A stretch of DNA of 64,000 nucleotides from Pseudomonas sp. ACM7. Its GTDB lineage: Bacteria > Pseudomonadota > Gammaproteobacteria > Pseudomonadales > Pseudomonadaceae. The notes beneath the pieces were generated by a model. It did no database searches, was not told the origin of the DNA, and saw only the letters and a list, made by a program, of their open reading frames with translations. Below, one piece after another: positions 16,108 through 25,187 of this stretch (within the stretch, counting starts at the first letter, position 1; each line of letters begins with the position of its first letter). A program made the position numbers and the translations under genes. The stretch spans positions 5,579,868 to 5,643,867 of the forward strand of contig NZ_CP024866.1 in the NCBI RefSeq assembly GCF_004136015.1, read 5' to 3'.

Positions 16108-17691
16108 ATGACTCAACGGTTACTTCAACTGGATCAAGTGTCGTTCAACCTGCCCGACGGGCGCGTTCTGTTTGATCACTTGAACCACACCTTCAGTACC
16201 AGGGCCACCGGCATCGTGGGCGCCAATGGCTGTGGCAAGTCCTTGCTTGGCCGGCTCCTGACGGGGGAGCAACGGCCCACCAGCGGCATCGTCCGTCGCG
16301 AAGGCCGGGTTTACGCCGTGGCGCAGTTACTGGAACCCGAGCGCTATCCCAGCGTTGCCGCGCTGGCCGGGGTCGACCCTATTCTGGCGGCGCTGGATCG
16401 CATTGCCCAAGGCAGCGTCGACGATGACGACCATTCGCTGGCGGTCGACCAATGGGATTGCGCCACACGCCTTGAGGCGGAACTGCAGCAGATCGGCCTG
16501 GGCCATTTGAATGCCGACGCGCGCACCGATGCACTCAGTGGTGGCGAACGGCAACGGGTGGCGTTGCTGGGGGCGTGGTTATCCAGAGCCGACTGGCTCA
16601 TTCTGGATGAGCCCAGTAATCACCTGGATATTGATCAGCAATACAAGTTATCGCAGCAGATCGATCGCTGGCCCAACGGCCTGGTGTTGATCAGCCACGA
16701 CCGGGGTCTTCTGGAGCACGTAAACGAAATTGTCGAGCTTTCACCTTTGGGGCTGGCGGTTTATGGCGGCAACTACAGTCAGTATGCGGCGGCACGCGAG
16801 CAAGAACAGCAGTCGTTCCAGTCGGCATTGCAAGGGGAGCGGGCGCAGGCCAAGCGCGAGCAACGTGAGATGGCCGTTCAGATGGAGCGTCAGCAACGGC
16901 GTAATACGCGCGGAGACCGTCAGGCCCGCGACGGCAATCAGACCAAGCTGATCACCAACGCCCAGAAAGAGCGCAGTGAAAACAGTCAGGGAAAATTGCG
17001 CCTCAATCAACAGGTGGCCCGGGAGCAGCAACAACAACGGATCGCCGAGGCCCGTGCGCGGTGTGCGCCGGACATACAACGCATGATGTTGTCTCCGGAA
17101 AGCGTAGTGCCCAATGGCAAGCTGATTGTGCAGCTCAACGACGTCATTCTCCCGTTCGGTTACGCAACGCCGGTCAATCTGACGCTGACGGGGCCTATGC
17201 GCATGGCTATCCTAGGCGCTAACGGTAGCGGCAAGTCGACCTTGTTGCAGGTGATTGCCGGCCAACTGCCGGTGCGCGAAGGCGAGGTCGTGCGCAGTTG
17301 TCATGTTGGCTGGCTGGATCAACACGCCGGATTGCAGCACCCCGAACGCACGGCGGTGCAATGGCTCTACGAGAGTAATCCGCAGTTGCCCGAAGCCGAG
17401 GCGCGAACCCGGTTGGCGCAGATGGGCATTGATGCGGATCGTGCGACGCTCAAGACCTGTCAGTTGAGTGGCGGTGAGCGTCTGAAAATCGCACTGGCTG
17501 CGCAGTTATATGCACAGCGGCCACCGCAATTGCTGTTGCTGGACGAACCGGACAACCATTTGGACTTGCCCAGTAAAATTGCGCTGGAGCAGATGCTCAA
17601 TCAGAACCAAGGGGCATTGATCGTCGTCTCCCACGACAGCGCTTTTTTACAGGCCATTCATCTGGACGCCGAGTTCCATCTCAACAGCTAG
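16108..17691 (+). CDS. ABC-F family ATPase
   Basis: A 527-residue soluble protein with two ABC domains and no membrane segments. Walker A motifs are GANGCGKS (about 39-46) and GANGSGKST (about 371-379); signatures are LSGGERQRVALLGAW and LSGGERLKIALAAQL; Walker B motifs are WLILDEPSNHLD and LLLLDEPDNHLD. Between them lies a charged linker (about 230-320, RQQRRNTRGDRQARDGNQTK) characteristic of ABC-F proteins, which act on the ribosome or as uncharacterised ATPases. It does not look like the EttA, Uup or YheS subgroups, and I leave it unnamed. AAGGAGGCGTC precedes the ATG. It ends six bases before the convergent BatD gene. Confidence 0.85.
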   Translation: MTQRLLQLDQVSFNLPDGRVLFDHLNHTFSTRATGIVGANGCGKSLLGRLLTGEQRPTSGIVRREGRVYAVAQLLEPERYPSVAALAGVDPILAALDRIAQGSVDDDDHSLAVDQWDCATRLEAELQQIGLGHLNADARTDALSGGERQRVALLGAWLSRADWLILDEPSNHLDIDQQYKLSQQIDRWPNGLVLISHDRGLLEHVNEIVELSPLGLAVYGGNYSQYAAAREQEQQSFQSALQGERAQAKREQREMAVQMERQQRRNTRGDRQARDGNQTKLITNAQKERSENSQGKLRLNQQVAREQQQQRIAEARARCAPDIQRMMLSPESVVPNGKLIVQLNDVILPFGYATPVNLTLTGPMRMAILGANGSGKSTLLQVIAGQLPVREGEVVRSCHVGWLDQHAGLQHPERTAVQWLYESNPQLPEAEARTRLAQMGIDADRATLKTCQLSGGERLKIALAAQLYAQRPPQLLLLDEPDNHLDLPSKIALEQMLNQNQGALIVVSHDSAFLQAIHLDAEFHLNS

Positions 17692-17697
17692 GGGCCG

Positions 17698-19338
17698 TTA
17701 CTTCGGATAAAGCGGTGGCAACCCACTGTCGCCCACCGGGTCCTGAACCCGCTCGGCAATCGGGATCGCCTTGATCGCCCGCCACAAGTCTTCACCTTGC
17801 CAATGCTGGCCGGTTTCGCTGTAGAGCGCGCCGTTCAAGCCATCGAGGGCGTCGGACAGCGGCACAAAACGCGCCGCCATATCGGCCAGGGTTTCCGGTT
17901 GTTGCCGGGCCCAGGCGTCGAGGGCCTGGCGGGTGGCGTGGGAGTCGTTGGCCTGACAGGCGCGCTTGAGATCGTCGAGCACGGTGCGCGGGCTCGGGCC
18001 GGTCTGCGCGGCGCGCAGGATTGCCGGTTGCCAGCGGGCGCGCCACCAGAGACCGAAGCCCAGCAGGGTAGTGCAGGCCAGGATCAGGGTGCTGAGTTTC
18101 CACCACCAGAGGGCTTCGTTGTCGGCCGCGGAAAAGACTTGAGGCGTGCCGGCCGGGGTGTCGACCATCAGGCTCGGATTGTTCGCCACCGGCAGGGTTC
18201 GGGCCGGCAGGCTGCTGTGATCCAGGTGGTCCTCGAAGGTGTTCCACCAGATCACTTCAACCGCTGGCAACTCGATTGCGCCACTACGTGTTGGCACCAG
18301 GGCCTCACGGTCCTCGCGACTGCCGATCAGCCCGCGCTCGCTGTTCTGGTTGCCCAGCACCGGTTGATCCGGGTAGCGCCGCAAGCCGTTGACGTCGGTG
18401 GCAGGCAGCGGCGGCAATTGCGAACTGTCCAGGCCTTCAGCCTTTACTGTCAGGCTGCGGGTCAAAGAGTCACCCACCTGCGCATGATCCGGCTCCGGGT
18501 TCCAGCTTTCGCTCAGGCTGAGGCTACGGGCCGGCAGCCATGGCATGTCGGCCGGGTAGGTGATGGGTTTGGCTTTGACCGTCAGCAGAATCTCGGCGGA
18601 GCTGACCCGCATCAATTTGCCGGATTTCGGTGCCTGCGCGGCGGAGTCCTTCGCGGGCTGTACGTCCACGAGTGCGGCATTGAATATCTGCGGCGGAATG
18701 ACCAACTCACCGCTGTGTTGCGGGTAGATTGCGTAGCGCATCTCGATCACTCCGTGGCGCAGACCATTGATGTCTTTCTCGTAGGTGCGCGCCTCGCCCA
18801 GTTGCTCGATGCGCACATCGGGGATTTGCAAAGGGGGCAGGCTGCTGTCGTCGTATAGCGACACCGAATGGTAGATGCGCAAGGTCAGGATCGCCTGGGC
18901 TTGTACGTACACGCTGTTTTGATCGAGGCTGGCGTCGATGAACACCGGGGCCCGTTTGGTCGGGCTGTCCTGGGTTTCGGTTTCGACCACTTGCACGGTG
19001 ATTGGCTGGCTCTGCACGTCACCCAATTGCAGTGACGGAACAACCACGCTGCCGTTCTGCCGAGGAAGCAGAGTGATGATCCAGCGGGTGGTCGCACGGT
19101 TGTCGCCGTTCAGGGTGGTCAGTTGGTTGACTTGACGGGTGCCGCGCACTTCGAACAGCGGCTCCAGCGGTGTCAGATCAGGCTTGCCGAACTGCGTCAC
19201 GTCGTTGGATTCCAAGGTCAGTTCAATCGTTTCGCCGCTGTTCAGGCGACTGCGATCGACACTGGCGACCAGCCCCGCAGCCTGGGCTTGAACAGTCCAG
19301 AGAAGCAGTGCGAGCAAGAAAGCGGTGAAGCGGGTCAT
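17698..19338 (-). CDS. BatD-family protein (BatD)
   Basis: A 546-residue envelope protein, last gene of the MoxR/Bat operon. It has a signal peptide (LLLWTVQAQAA), a long periplasmic region of beta-rich oxygen-tolerance (BatD) repeats, and one membrane segment near residue 415-435 (LSTLILACTTLLGFGLWW) before a cytosolic tail of about 110 residues. Its start overlaps the BatB-type gene by four bases. BatD proteins occur with VWA proteins and MoxR ATPases in systems linked to stress tolerance and assembly of envelope complexes; the exact role is not known. Confidence 0.88.
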   Translation of the reverse strand: MTRFTAFLLALLLWTVQAQAAGLVASVDRSRLNSGETIELTLESNDVTQFGKPDLTPLEPLFEVRGTRQVNQLTTLNGDNRATTRWIITLLPRQNGSVVVPSLQLGDVQSQPITVQVVETETQDSPTKRAPVFIDASLDQNSVYVQAQAILTLRIYHSVSLYDDSSLPPLQIPDVRIEQLGEARTYEKDINGLRHGVIEMRYAIYPQHSGELVIPPQIFNAALVDVQPAKDSAAQAPKSGKLMRVSSAEILLTVKAKPITYPADMPWLPARSLSLSESWNPEPDHAQVGDSLTRSLTVKAEGLDSSQLPPLPATDVNGLRRYPDQPVLGNQNSERGLIGSREDREALVPTRSGAIELPAVEVIWWNTFEDHLDHSSLPARTLPVANNPSLMVDTPAGTPQVFSAADNEALWWWKLSTLILACTTLLGFGLWWRARWQPAILRAAQTGPSPRTVLDDLKRACQANDSHATRQALDAWARQQPETLADMAARFVPLSDALDGLNGALYSETGQHWQGEDLWRAIKAIPIAERVQDPVGDSGLPPLYPK

Positions 19339-21074
19339 CGAGTTTTTCCCTGATCCTGATGTTGTTGCTGTTCGTACCAGAATTTGCGTCTGAGCAATTC
19401 ACCCGGGTCATCCGGGATCTTGCGCAGCCATTGCTCCAGCGCCTGGCGCTGTTCACCATCGATGCTGTCGCTGGCCGGACGCATCGGTGGTCTGGTGCTG
19501 TCTTCATTCCCCAGCTCGCTGCCCGGGACTTCATTGGTGCCGGGTTTCGGCGGCGTTTTGCTCTGTTGCTCGGAGTCCGTCGTGGTTTGTTGGCCGTCGG
19601 TTTTCGGGTCGCCCTCATCCGACGGTTGCGTGGCCGCGCCCGGCGGCGGTTCTTGCGTGGGGGGCTCGGTCTCGTTACCAGCGTTTTTGTCCGGCGCAAC
19701 GGGCGGTGGAGCGTTTTTCTGCTTAAGCAGACTTTCCACCAGCGCCTTGTTGGTCAGGGCCGGGCGCAAATCCGGTTGGCGTTCCAGCGCCTGTTCGTAG
19801 GCGTCCAGCGCCGCTTCCAATTCACCGCTTTTGGCCAGGGCGTTGCCACGATTGTAGTGGGCGTGGGCGTCGCTGCCTTCGGCGAACCGCTGGGCGGCGC
19901 CGCTGTAGTCGCCTGCCTCGTAGAGCGCCACGCCTTGCCATTGGCGATCTTCGAAATGCTGCGCAGCCTCGGCCGGGCGCTTCTGCTTCAGCAAGATCAG
20001 CCCCTGTTGGTCGGGTCGCAGCCACAAATCGTTGAAGTCGAAGGCGTAACTCGGCTGTGGTAGCAGCAAGAGCAGTGGCAGACAGAACAACCAGCCCCGA
20101 CGGCCGGCGCACGCCGCCAGCAGCAACAACGGCAACAACAGCCAGTAACCCTGGTCGGCCCAAGTATCGAGGCGCAGAGTCTGGCCGTCGTTGCGCAACG
20201 CGCGTGGACCGTCGAGCAAGCCGAGGGCGCGCAGGTCGGCATCATCCAGGCGCGCGTGGCGATAGCTTCCGTTCAGGTCGTTGGCAAAGGCTTTCAGGCC
20301 TGGTTCGTCCAGATGTGGTACCAGAATTGCGCCCTGGTCGTCCTTCAGAAAACTGCCGTCCTCCTGGGTGATCGGCGCGCCTTCGGCAGTGCCGATACCG
20401 AGCATCAGAAATTGTGTCGACTTGCCGTCCAGCGCCTGCTCAATCCCATGGCGTTCCAGTTCGGTCAAGGTCGAACCGATCAGCAGGATACGTCCGTCAC
20501 CGAGGGCGCCCTGTTCCAGCAGGGCAAGGGCCTTGGTCACCGCCAGATCGGCGCGATGTCCTGCTTGGGGCATCAGTGAAGGCTTGAGGGCATCCAATAG
20601 ATTGCGGCTGGTCGACAGGTCATCCGAAAGGGGCACCAGCGTGTGAGCGCTGCCGGAGTAGACGACAATCGCGGTCTGGGCGTCGCTGCGGTTCTCCAGC
20701 AAGTCGAACAGCTTGCGCCGGGCCTGTTCCAGCCGGTTGGGTGGCACGTCGGTGGCGAGCATTTCCGGGGTCAGCTCAAGGACCACGACCAGCGGGTCGG
20801 CGGGTTTCTGGCTTGCTTGCTCGACACGTTCCCAGCTCGGCCCGAGCAGCGCCAGAACGGTCAGCACCCAGGCACATCCAAGGATGACCCACGGCAATTT
20901 GCTGTCGCGACCGTTGCCACCACTGAGCAACGCCGCGTGGAAGGCCGGTGGCAGAATCATCTGCCAGCGCCCGGCGCGTTTCTGCCGATGCCAGAGCTGC
21001 CAGAGCAACCAGCCAAGCAATGGCAACAACAGCAACCACCAGGGGCGGAACAAGTACGGCCAGAGTGCACTCAT
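19335..21074 (-). CDS. VWA-TPR membrane protein (BatB-BatC fusion)
   Basis: A 579-residue protein with two N-terminal membrane segments (PWWLLLLPLLGWLLWQLW and VILGCAWVLTVLALLG), a VWA domain (about 90-290), a third hydrophobic segment (WLLLPLLLLAACAG, then LFCLPLLLLL near 330) and a TPR region (about 355-450, ALDAYEQALERQPDLRPALT), ending in a low-complexity Pro/Thr/Glu tail. In other bacteria BatB and BatC are separate. The MIDAS site that should read DxSxS is ELTPE (VVVLELTPEMLATD), so metal binding in the usual way is doubtful. Four-base overlaps join it to both neighbours. Confidence 0.87.
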   Translation of the reverse strand: MSALWPYLFRPWWLLLLPLLGWLLWQLWHRQKRAGRWQMILPPAFHAALLSGGNGRDSKLPWVILGCAWVLTVLALLGPSWERVEQASQKPADPLVVVLELTPEMLATDVPPNRLEQARRKLFDLLENRSDAQTAIVVYSGSAHTLVPLSDDLSTSRNLLDALKPSLMPQAGHRADLAVTKALALLEQGALGDGRILLIGSTLTELERHGIEQALDGKSTQFLMLGIGTAEGAPITQEDGSFLKDDQGAILVPHLDEPGLKAFANDLNGSYRHARLDDADLRALGLLDGPRALRNDGQTLRLDTWADQGYWLLLPLLLLAACAGRRGWLFCLPLLLLLPQPSYAFDFNDLWLRPDQQGLILLKQKRPAEAAQHFEDRQWQGVALYEAGDYSGAAQRFAEGSDAHAHYNRGNALAKSGELEAALDAYEQALERQPDLRPALTNKALVESLLKQKNAPPPVAPDKNAGNETEPPTQEPPPGAATQPSDEGDPKTDGQQTTTDSEQQSKTPPKPGTNEVPGSELGNEDSTRPPMRPASDSIDGEQRQALEQWLRKIPDDPGELLRRKFWYEQQQHQDQGKTR

Positions 21075-22150
21075 CGGCGCCTCCGCAGACGCAGGCGTTT
21101 AAGCCGCTGGCGCCAGTCGGGCAGTTGCGTTTGCAAAAACAGATCCTTGGTAAACAGTCGCTGCAACGGGTTGTCAGGCCAGCGCTCGCGAACCACCAAC
21201 AGCATGCTCAACAGCAACGCTATTGCCAAAGGCCAGTGGTACAGCGCCTGAGCCGGGCGGGCCTGAGTCGGTTGCTGGGTCACCGGTTCCAGTTTGTCGA
21301 GGGTGTCCTTGATCGCTTGCAGTTCCTTGTCATCGTGGGCGCGAAAATACTGGCCGCCGGAGGCTTCGGCGATCGCCATCAAGGAGGGTTCATCGAGGTC
21401 GAGGCTCGGGTTGACCCCAAGGAAACCCAACGTGCCACTTTGCTCCGGATCGGCGCCGATACCGATCGGGTAGATTTTCACGCCTTCGCTGGCTGCCAGC
21501 CGCGCAGCCGTGAGCGGGTCGATTTGGCCACCGTTGTTGGCGCCGTCAGTGACCAGAATCAGCACGCGACTTTGTGCCGGGCGTTGGCGCAGGCGTTTGA
21601 GGGCCAGGCCAATGGCGTCGCCGATGGCGGTGTTCTTGCCGGCGATGCCGATCCGCGCTTCGTCGAGCCACACGCGCACCGTGTGCCGGTCGAACGTCAG
21701 CGGTGCTTGCAGATACGCCTGGCTGCCGAACAGGATCAGGCCGACGCGATCGCCATCGCGACTTTCAAGGAAGTCACCGAGCAAGTGCTGAACCAGCGTG
21801 AGTCGACTGACGTCTTCGTCCTGCCACTGCATGTCGGGGAAATCCATCGAGCCGGACACGTCGACCGCTACCAGCAGATCGCGACCGCTGGCGGCGATGG
21901 GCAGCGGTTCGCCAAGCCATTGCGGGCGCGCCGCCGCGATCAGTAGCAACAGCCACAGCAGCATGAACGGTGCCTGTTGGCGCCAGGCCGGCAGGTTGGC
22001 CCGGGCGCGGCGGCGGACCAGGCCTTCGAGGTCGCCGAGGAAGCTGACCTTGAGCGCCGGTTCGCCACTGTCGGCGACAGGCAGCACGATGCGCATCAGC
22101 CAGGGCAGCGGCAGCAGGGCAAAGATCCACGGCCAGGCGAACTCAAACAT
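21071..22150 (-). CDS. VWA domain membrane protein (BatA type)
   Basis: A 359-residue protein with a membrane segment at the very N-terminus (PWIFALLPLPWLMRIVLP), another near 60 (FMLLWLLLLIAAARP), a VWA domain (about 85-285) and a C-terminal segment near 312. Unlike the next gene product, its MIDAS is intact: AVDVSGSMDFPD, followed by the conserved Thr and Asp of TDGANNGG. It therefore is the metal-binding VWA partner of the pair. The end of the DUF4381 gene overlaps its start by eight bases. Confidence 0.9.
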   Translation of the reverse strand: MFEFAWPWIFALLPLPWLMRIVLPVADSGEPALKVSFLGDLEGLVRRRARANLPAWRQQAPFMLLWLLLLIAAARPQWLGEPLPIAASGRDLLVAVDVSGSMDFPDMQWQDEDVSRLTLVQHLLGDFLESRDGDRVGLILFGSQAYLQAPLTFDRHTVRVWLDEARIGIAGKNTAIGDAIGLALKRLRQRPAQSRVLILVTDGANNGGQIDPLTAARLAASEGVKIYPIGIGADPEQSGTLGFLGVNPSLDLDEPSLMAIAEASGGQYFRAHDDKELQAIKDTLDKLEPVTQQPTQARPAQALYHWPLAIALLLSMLLVVRERWPDNPLQRLFTKDLFLQTQLPDWRQRLKRLRLRRRR

Positions 22151-22637
22151 GTTTACGAATCCAGGTGTCGACCGCTTGAGTCAGGCCGGCGATGGCCTTG
22201 TCGTCGAGTTTGCATTCGGGTTTGTAGGCGCCTTCGACCAGCACCATCCAGCGGGTCAGGCCGGCGGCCGGGCAACGATTGTCGAGGAATGCCAGCCATT
22301 TGCGCCCATTGAGGGTATGGCTCTGGCTGTAGGGGTAGTGGTTGCGGCACAGGCGTTTGAGCAAACCGTTGAGTTGCTGCAACCAGGCACCGGCCGGAGC
22401 GCCGTCGTAGGGTTTTGGCATCCGCGCGAGTTCTGCCAGCGCGGCAAGGCGCACCGGGTCCAGCGGTTGTTCGGTGCGCACGATCGGGCGTTTGTTCGCA
22501 AAGAAGTGCCTTGCCTTCCACAGACCGAAACCGATGAGCGGCAGTAACAGCAGCAACAGCCACCAGCCCGGTGCCGGAGGCCAGATTTCGATCGGTGGCG
22601 GGGAGATCAGTGGTTGCAGTTGCTCGAGGCTGCTCAT
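22143..22637 (-). CDS. DUF4381 family membrane protein
   Basis: A 164-residue protein with one membrane segment near residues 24-43 (WWLLLLLLPLIGFGLWKA) and a helical cytosolic tail containing the family signature LNGRKWLAFLD. DUF4381 proteins stand between the DUF58 and VWA genes in Bat operons, as here. The role is unknown; a link between the membrane and the MoxR ATPase is only a guess. Overlaps of eight and four bases join it to both neighbours. Confidence 0.87.
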   Translation of the reverse strand: MSSLEQLQPLISPPPIEIWPPAPGWWLLLLLLPLIGFGLWKARHFFANKRPIVRTEQPLDPVRLAALAELARMPKPYDGAPAGAWLQQLNGLLKRLCRNHYPYSQSHTLNGRKWLAFLDNRCPAAGLTRWMVLVEGAYKPECKLDDKAIAGLTQAVDTWIRKHV

Positions 22638-23587
22638 CGGCCTTTCCCCGGTTTCTGTGGGTTCAGGTACTCGCGCAATTGTTCAACCATCTCGCTCTGG
22701 GTGCTCAGGGGCATCAGCAATACCCGCAGTTTCTGCGCGAGTAATTCCCAGCGAGCGATGCGCGCTTCGGCCTGGGCGCGATAGGTCTGGCGCAGCTCGA
22801 AATTCAGGGTATCGAGTTCCAGTTGCGCACCGCGTTCCGCGAAGCGTAGAAGCCCCGCGGCGGGCAGGGCGTGATCCAGTGGATCGGACACCGGCAGCAG
22901 CAACAGATCGCAATGCCGCGACAACAGACTCAGCTGTTGCTCGGCGCCATCGGACAAGGTGCGTTCGTCGCAGATTATGATCACCAGGCTGCCGGGGCGC
23001 AGGACTTCCCGGGCACGGCGCAGGGCAATGTTGAAGGCGTCCCGGTCCGGCTCGTTTTCCGTGTGCAGCGACTGATTGACCCGCACCAGACGGTTGAGCA
23101 ACTGCAGCAGGCTCTGTTTGCTTCGTCGTGGCTTGATTTCATAGTGTTCGTTGTTGCCGAACACCAGTCCGCCGACCCGATCGTTATGACCCAGTGCGGC
23201 CCAGCCGATCAGGCTCGCGGCCTGGGCGGCGAGCACTGATTTGAACATCAGCCCCGAGCCGAAAAACAGCCGGCGACTTTGCTCGACCATGATGAAAATC
23301 GGCCGCTCGCGCTCTTCATGAAACAGCTTGGTGTGGGGTTCCTGGGTGCGGGCGGTGACGCGCCAGTCGATGCTTCGCACATCATCGCCGGCCTGATAGA
23401 CCCGCACCTGATCGAAGTCCACCCCGCGCCCGCGCAGTTTGGAGTGGTGCAAGCCGATCAGCGGGCTGCGCTGGCTCGGCGTGGAAAACAGTTGCACTTC
23501 ACGCACGCGATGGCGCATCTCGATCAGCTCGGCGAGGCTGACACGGATGCCCGGCTCGGGCGGCAGGAGGGCGTTCATCGGGGTCAA
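22634..23587 (-). CDS. DUF58 domain protein
   Basis: A 317-residue cytosolic protein. The DUF58 motif is plain: YQAGDDVRSIDWRVTART, about residues 65-82, followed by the VWA-like fold start IFIMVEQSRRLFFGS. The usual Asp of the VWA-like metal site is Glu here. The N-terminus starts in MTPMNALLPPEP, so a start two to four residues later is possible. These proteins are the regular partner of MoxR ATPases. Coupled by four-base overlaps to moxR and DUF4381 genes. Confidence 0.88.
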   Translation of the reverse strand: MTPMNALLPPEPGIRVSLAELIEMRHRVREVQLFSTPSQRSPLIGLHHSKLRGRGVDFDQVRVYQAGDDVRSIDWRVTARTQEPHTKLFHEERERPIFIMVEQSRRLFFGSGLMFKSVLAAQAASLIGWAALGHNDRVGGLVFGNNEHYEIKPRRSKQSLLQLLNRLVRVNQSLHTENEPDRDAFNIALRRAREVLRPGSLVIIICDERTLSDGAEQQLSLLSRHCDLLLLPVSDPLDHALPAAGLLRFAERGAQLELDTLNFELRQTYRAQAEARIARWELLAQKLRVLLMPLSTQSEMVEQLREYLNPQKPGKGR

Positions 23588-24543
23588 GCGACGGCTACGA
23601 CGTCGAGAATCCGCTGGACCACCCGGTCCTGGTCGATGCCCGCGGCTTCGGCTTCAAAGGAAAGAATGATGCGGTGGCGCAGCACATCGAACAGCACCGC
23701 TTGAATGTCTTCCGGGCTGACAAAGTCGCGACCGGCCAGCCAGGCGTGGGCCCGGGCGCAACGGTCGAGGGCAATCGAACCGCGCGGGCTGGCGCCATAG
23801 GCGATCCACTCGGCCATCTCCGGGTCGAACTTGGCCGGGGTGCGCGTGGCCATGACCAGCTGCACCAGGTATTCCTCCACGGCGTCGGCCATGTACAAAC
23901 CGAGGATTTCCTTGCGCGCGGCAAAAATCGCCTGCTGGCTGACCCGGCGCTCGGGCTTGGTTTCGCCATTCAACGCTTCGCCACGGGCCTGTTGCAGGAT
24001 CCGTCGTTCGACGGCAGCGTCCGGGAAGCCGATTTTCACGTGCATCAGGAAGCGGTCGAGCTGCGCTTCGGGCAGTGGATAGGTGCCTTCCTGCTCGATC
24101 GGGTTTTGCGTGGCCATCACCAGGAACAGCGGCGACAGCTCGTATGTGCTGCGCCCGACGCTGACCTGACGCTCGCCCATGGCTTCGAGCAAGGCCGACT
24201 GAACCTTGGCCGGGGCGCGGTTGATTTCGTCCGCCAGCACCAGGTTGTGGAAGATCGGGCCTTGCTGGAACACGAAGCTGCCGGTTTCCGGGCGATAGAT
24301 TTCCGTACCGGTGATGTCGGCGGGCAACAGGTCGGGGGTGAACTGGATGCGATGGAACTGTGCTTCGATGCCTTCGGCGAGTTCTTTGATGGCCTTGGTC
24401 TTGGCCAGGCCCGGAGCGCCCTCGACCAGCATGTGGCCATCGGCAAGCAAGGCGATGAGCAAGCGCTCGATGAGTTTTTCCTGGCCGAGAATCTGCGTTG
24501 AAAGAAAGGTTCGCAGCGCTAGCAGCGCTTCACGATGTTCCAT
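23584..24543 (-). CDS. MoxR-family AAA+ ATPase
   Basis: A 319-residue ATPase with Walker A GAPGLAKT (42-49), Walker B LVLADEINRAPAKVQSALLE, sensor 1 FLVMATQNPIEQEGTYPLPE and the C-terminal lid. This is the MoxR subfamily, chaperone-like ATPases that act with VWA proteins to insert cofactors or mature complexes. It is the first gene of a six-gene minus-strand operon (moxR, DUF58, DUF4381, batA, batB-batC, batD), every junction being an overlap. The upstream 290 bases hold a REP pair and presumably the promoter. Confidence 0.92.
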   Translation of the reverse strand: MEHREALLALRTFLSTQILGQEKLIERLLIALLADGHMLVEGAPGLAKTKAIKELAEGIEAQFHRIQFTPDLLPADITGTEIYRPETGSFVFQQGPIFHNLVLADEINRAPAKVQSALLEAMGERQVSVGRSTYELSPLFLVMATQNPIEQEGTYPLPEAQLDRFLMHVKIGFPDAAVERRILQQARGEALNGETKPERRVSQQAIFAARKEILGLYMADAVEEYLVQLVMATRTPAKFDPEMAEWIAYGASPRGSIALDRCARAHAWLAGRDFVSPEDIQAVLFDVLRHRIILSFEAEAAGIDQDRVVQRILDVVAVA

Positions 24544-24712
24544 CGATGACTGTTCCTGGAAAGGGTGACCGAAGACGTTCGAATAACGCCAGGGCTGGGG
24601 GCGTTACTTTAATCTATCGCGGGGGGCGGCGACTAACGGCATTTTGTGCAAAGTGCGGGAAATGGTTGGAGTTTTGCAGGGTGGGTAGGGTGGTGGTGTT
24701 CTTTCGGGCCTC

Positions 24713-24810
24713 TTCGCGAGCAAGCCCGCTCCCACACTTAATCGCGTTCTGCCAGGAGAAATGCGATCGAATGTGGGAGCGGCGGTGCGGCGATCCGACT
24801 TGCTCGCGAA
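24713..24810. repeat. REP pair, right arm with 15-16 bp insert
   Basis: An ordinary reverse arm (24713-24735) followed by a forward arm (24773-24810) that carries the CGGTGCGGCGATCCGA insert. It lies between the moxR start and the 117-residue gene stop. Nothing else is seen in this gap. Confidence 0.88.
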
Positions 24811-24833
24811 GGCGTCCGCTCAGGCGCTGAGAT

Positions 24834-25187
24834 TCAAAGCTGGCTGATATAGGTGCCAGTACCCTTGAGAATGTTCTGCAACGTTTCTTCCACTTCCGCC
24901 AAATCCGCCGCATCAGTGCTGTGAATGATTTCCAGCGAATCATCACCATTCAGCGCATCAGCGTCCGCCGCCGCGATTTCGATCAGCAGGCGGGTAGGGC
25001 TGAGGGTGACTTTTACGCCGTCCAGCGTCGAAGGCTCGCCGTCGAGGGTGATGTCCAGCGCGTCCTCGTCCGGGTAGCGGGTCATCAGGAACATATCGCC
25101 CTGATCGCTGTGGCAGCAGAGCATGGCCATGTTGTCTTCTTCGTCGTCGCACGGGTTGACGATCAAGAGGGCGGTGGTCATTTGCAT
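24834..25187 (-). CDS. Small acidic protein of unknown function
   Basis: A 117-residue acidic, soluble protein (about one fifth Asp and Glu) with CDDEEDNMAMLCCHSDQG near the start and a C-terminal helix EVEETLQNILKG. CAGGAATCCCCC places the ribosome binding site before the first ATG at 25187. I recognise no domain; similar proteins appear to be conserved beside gdhB in pseudomonads, but that is from memory. The two cysteines in LCCHSDQGDMF might bind metal or be redox-active. Confidence 0.6.
   Translation of the reverse strand: MQMTTALLIVNPCDDEEDNMAMLCCHSDQGDMFLMTRYPDEDALDITLDGEPSTLDGVKVTLSPTRLLIEIAAADADALNGDDSLEIIHSTDAADLAEVEETLQNILKGTGTYISQL

Noticed and set aside
17698..24543. Treating the MoxR/Bat operon as a new defence system
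   Set aside because: Gene content (MoxR, DUF58, DUF4381, two VWA proteins, BatD) is the widespread chromosomal Bat/MoxR operon, found as core genes in pseudomonads and not in a defence-island context here.
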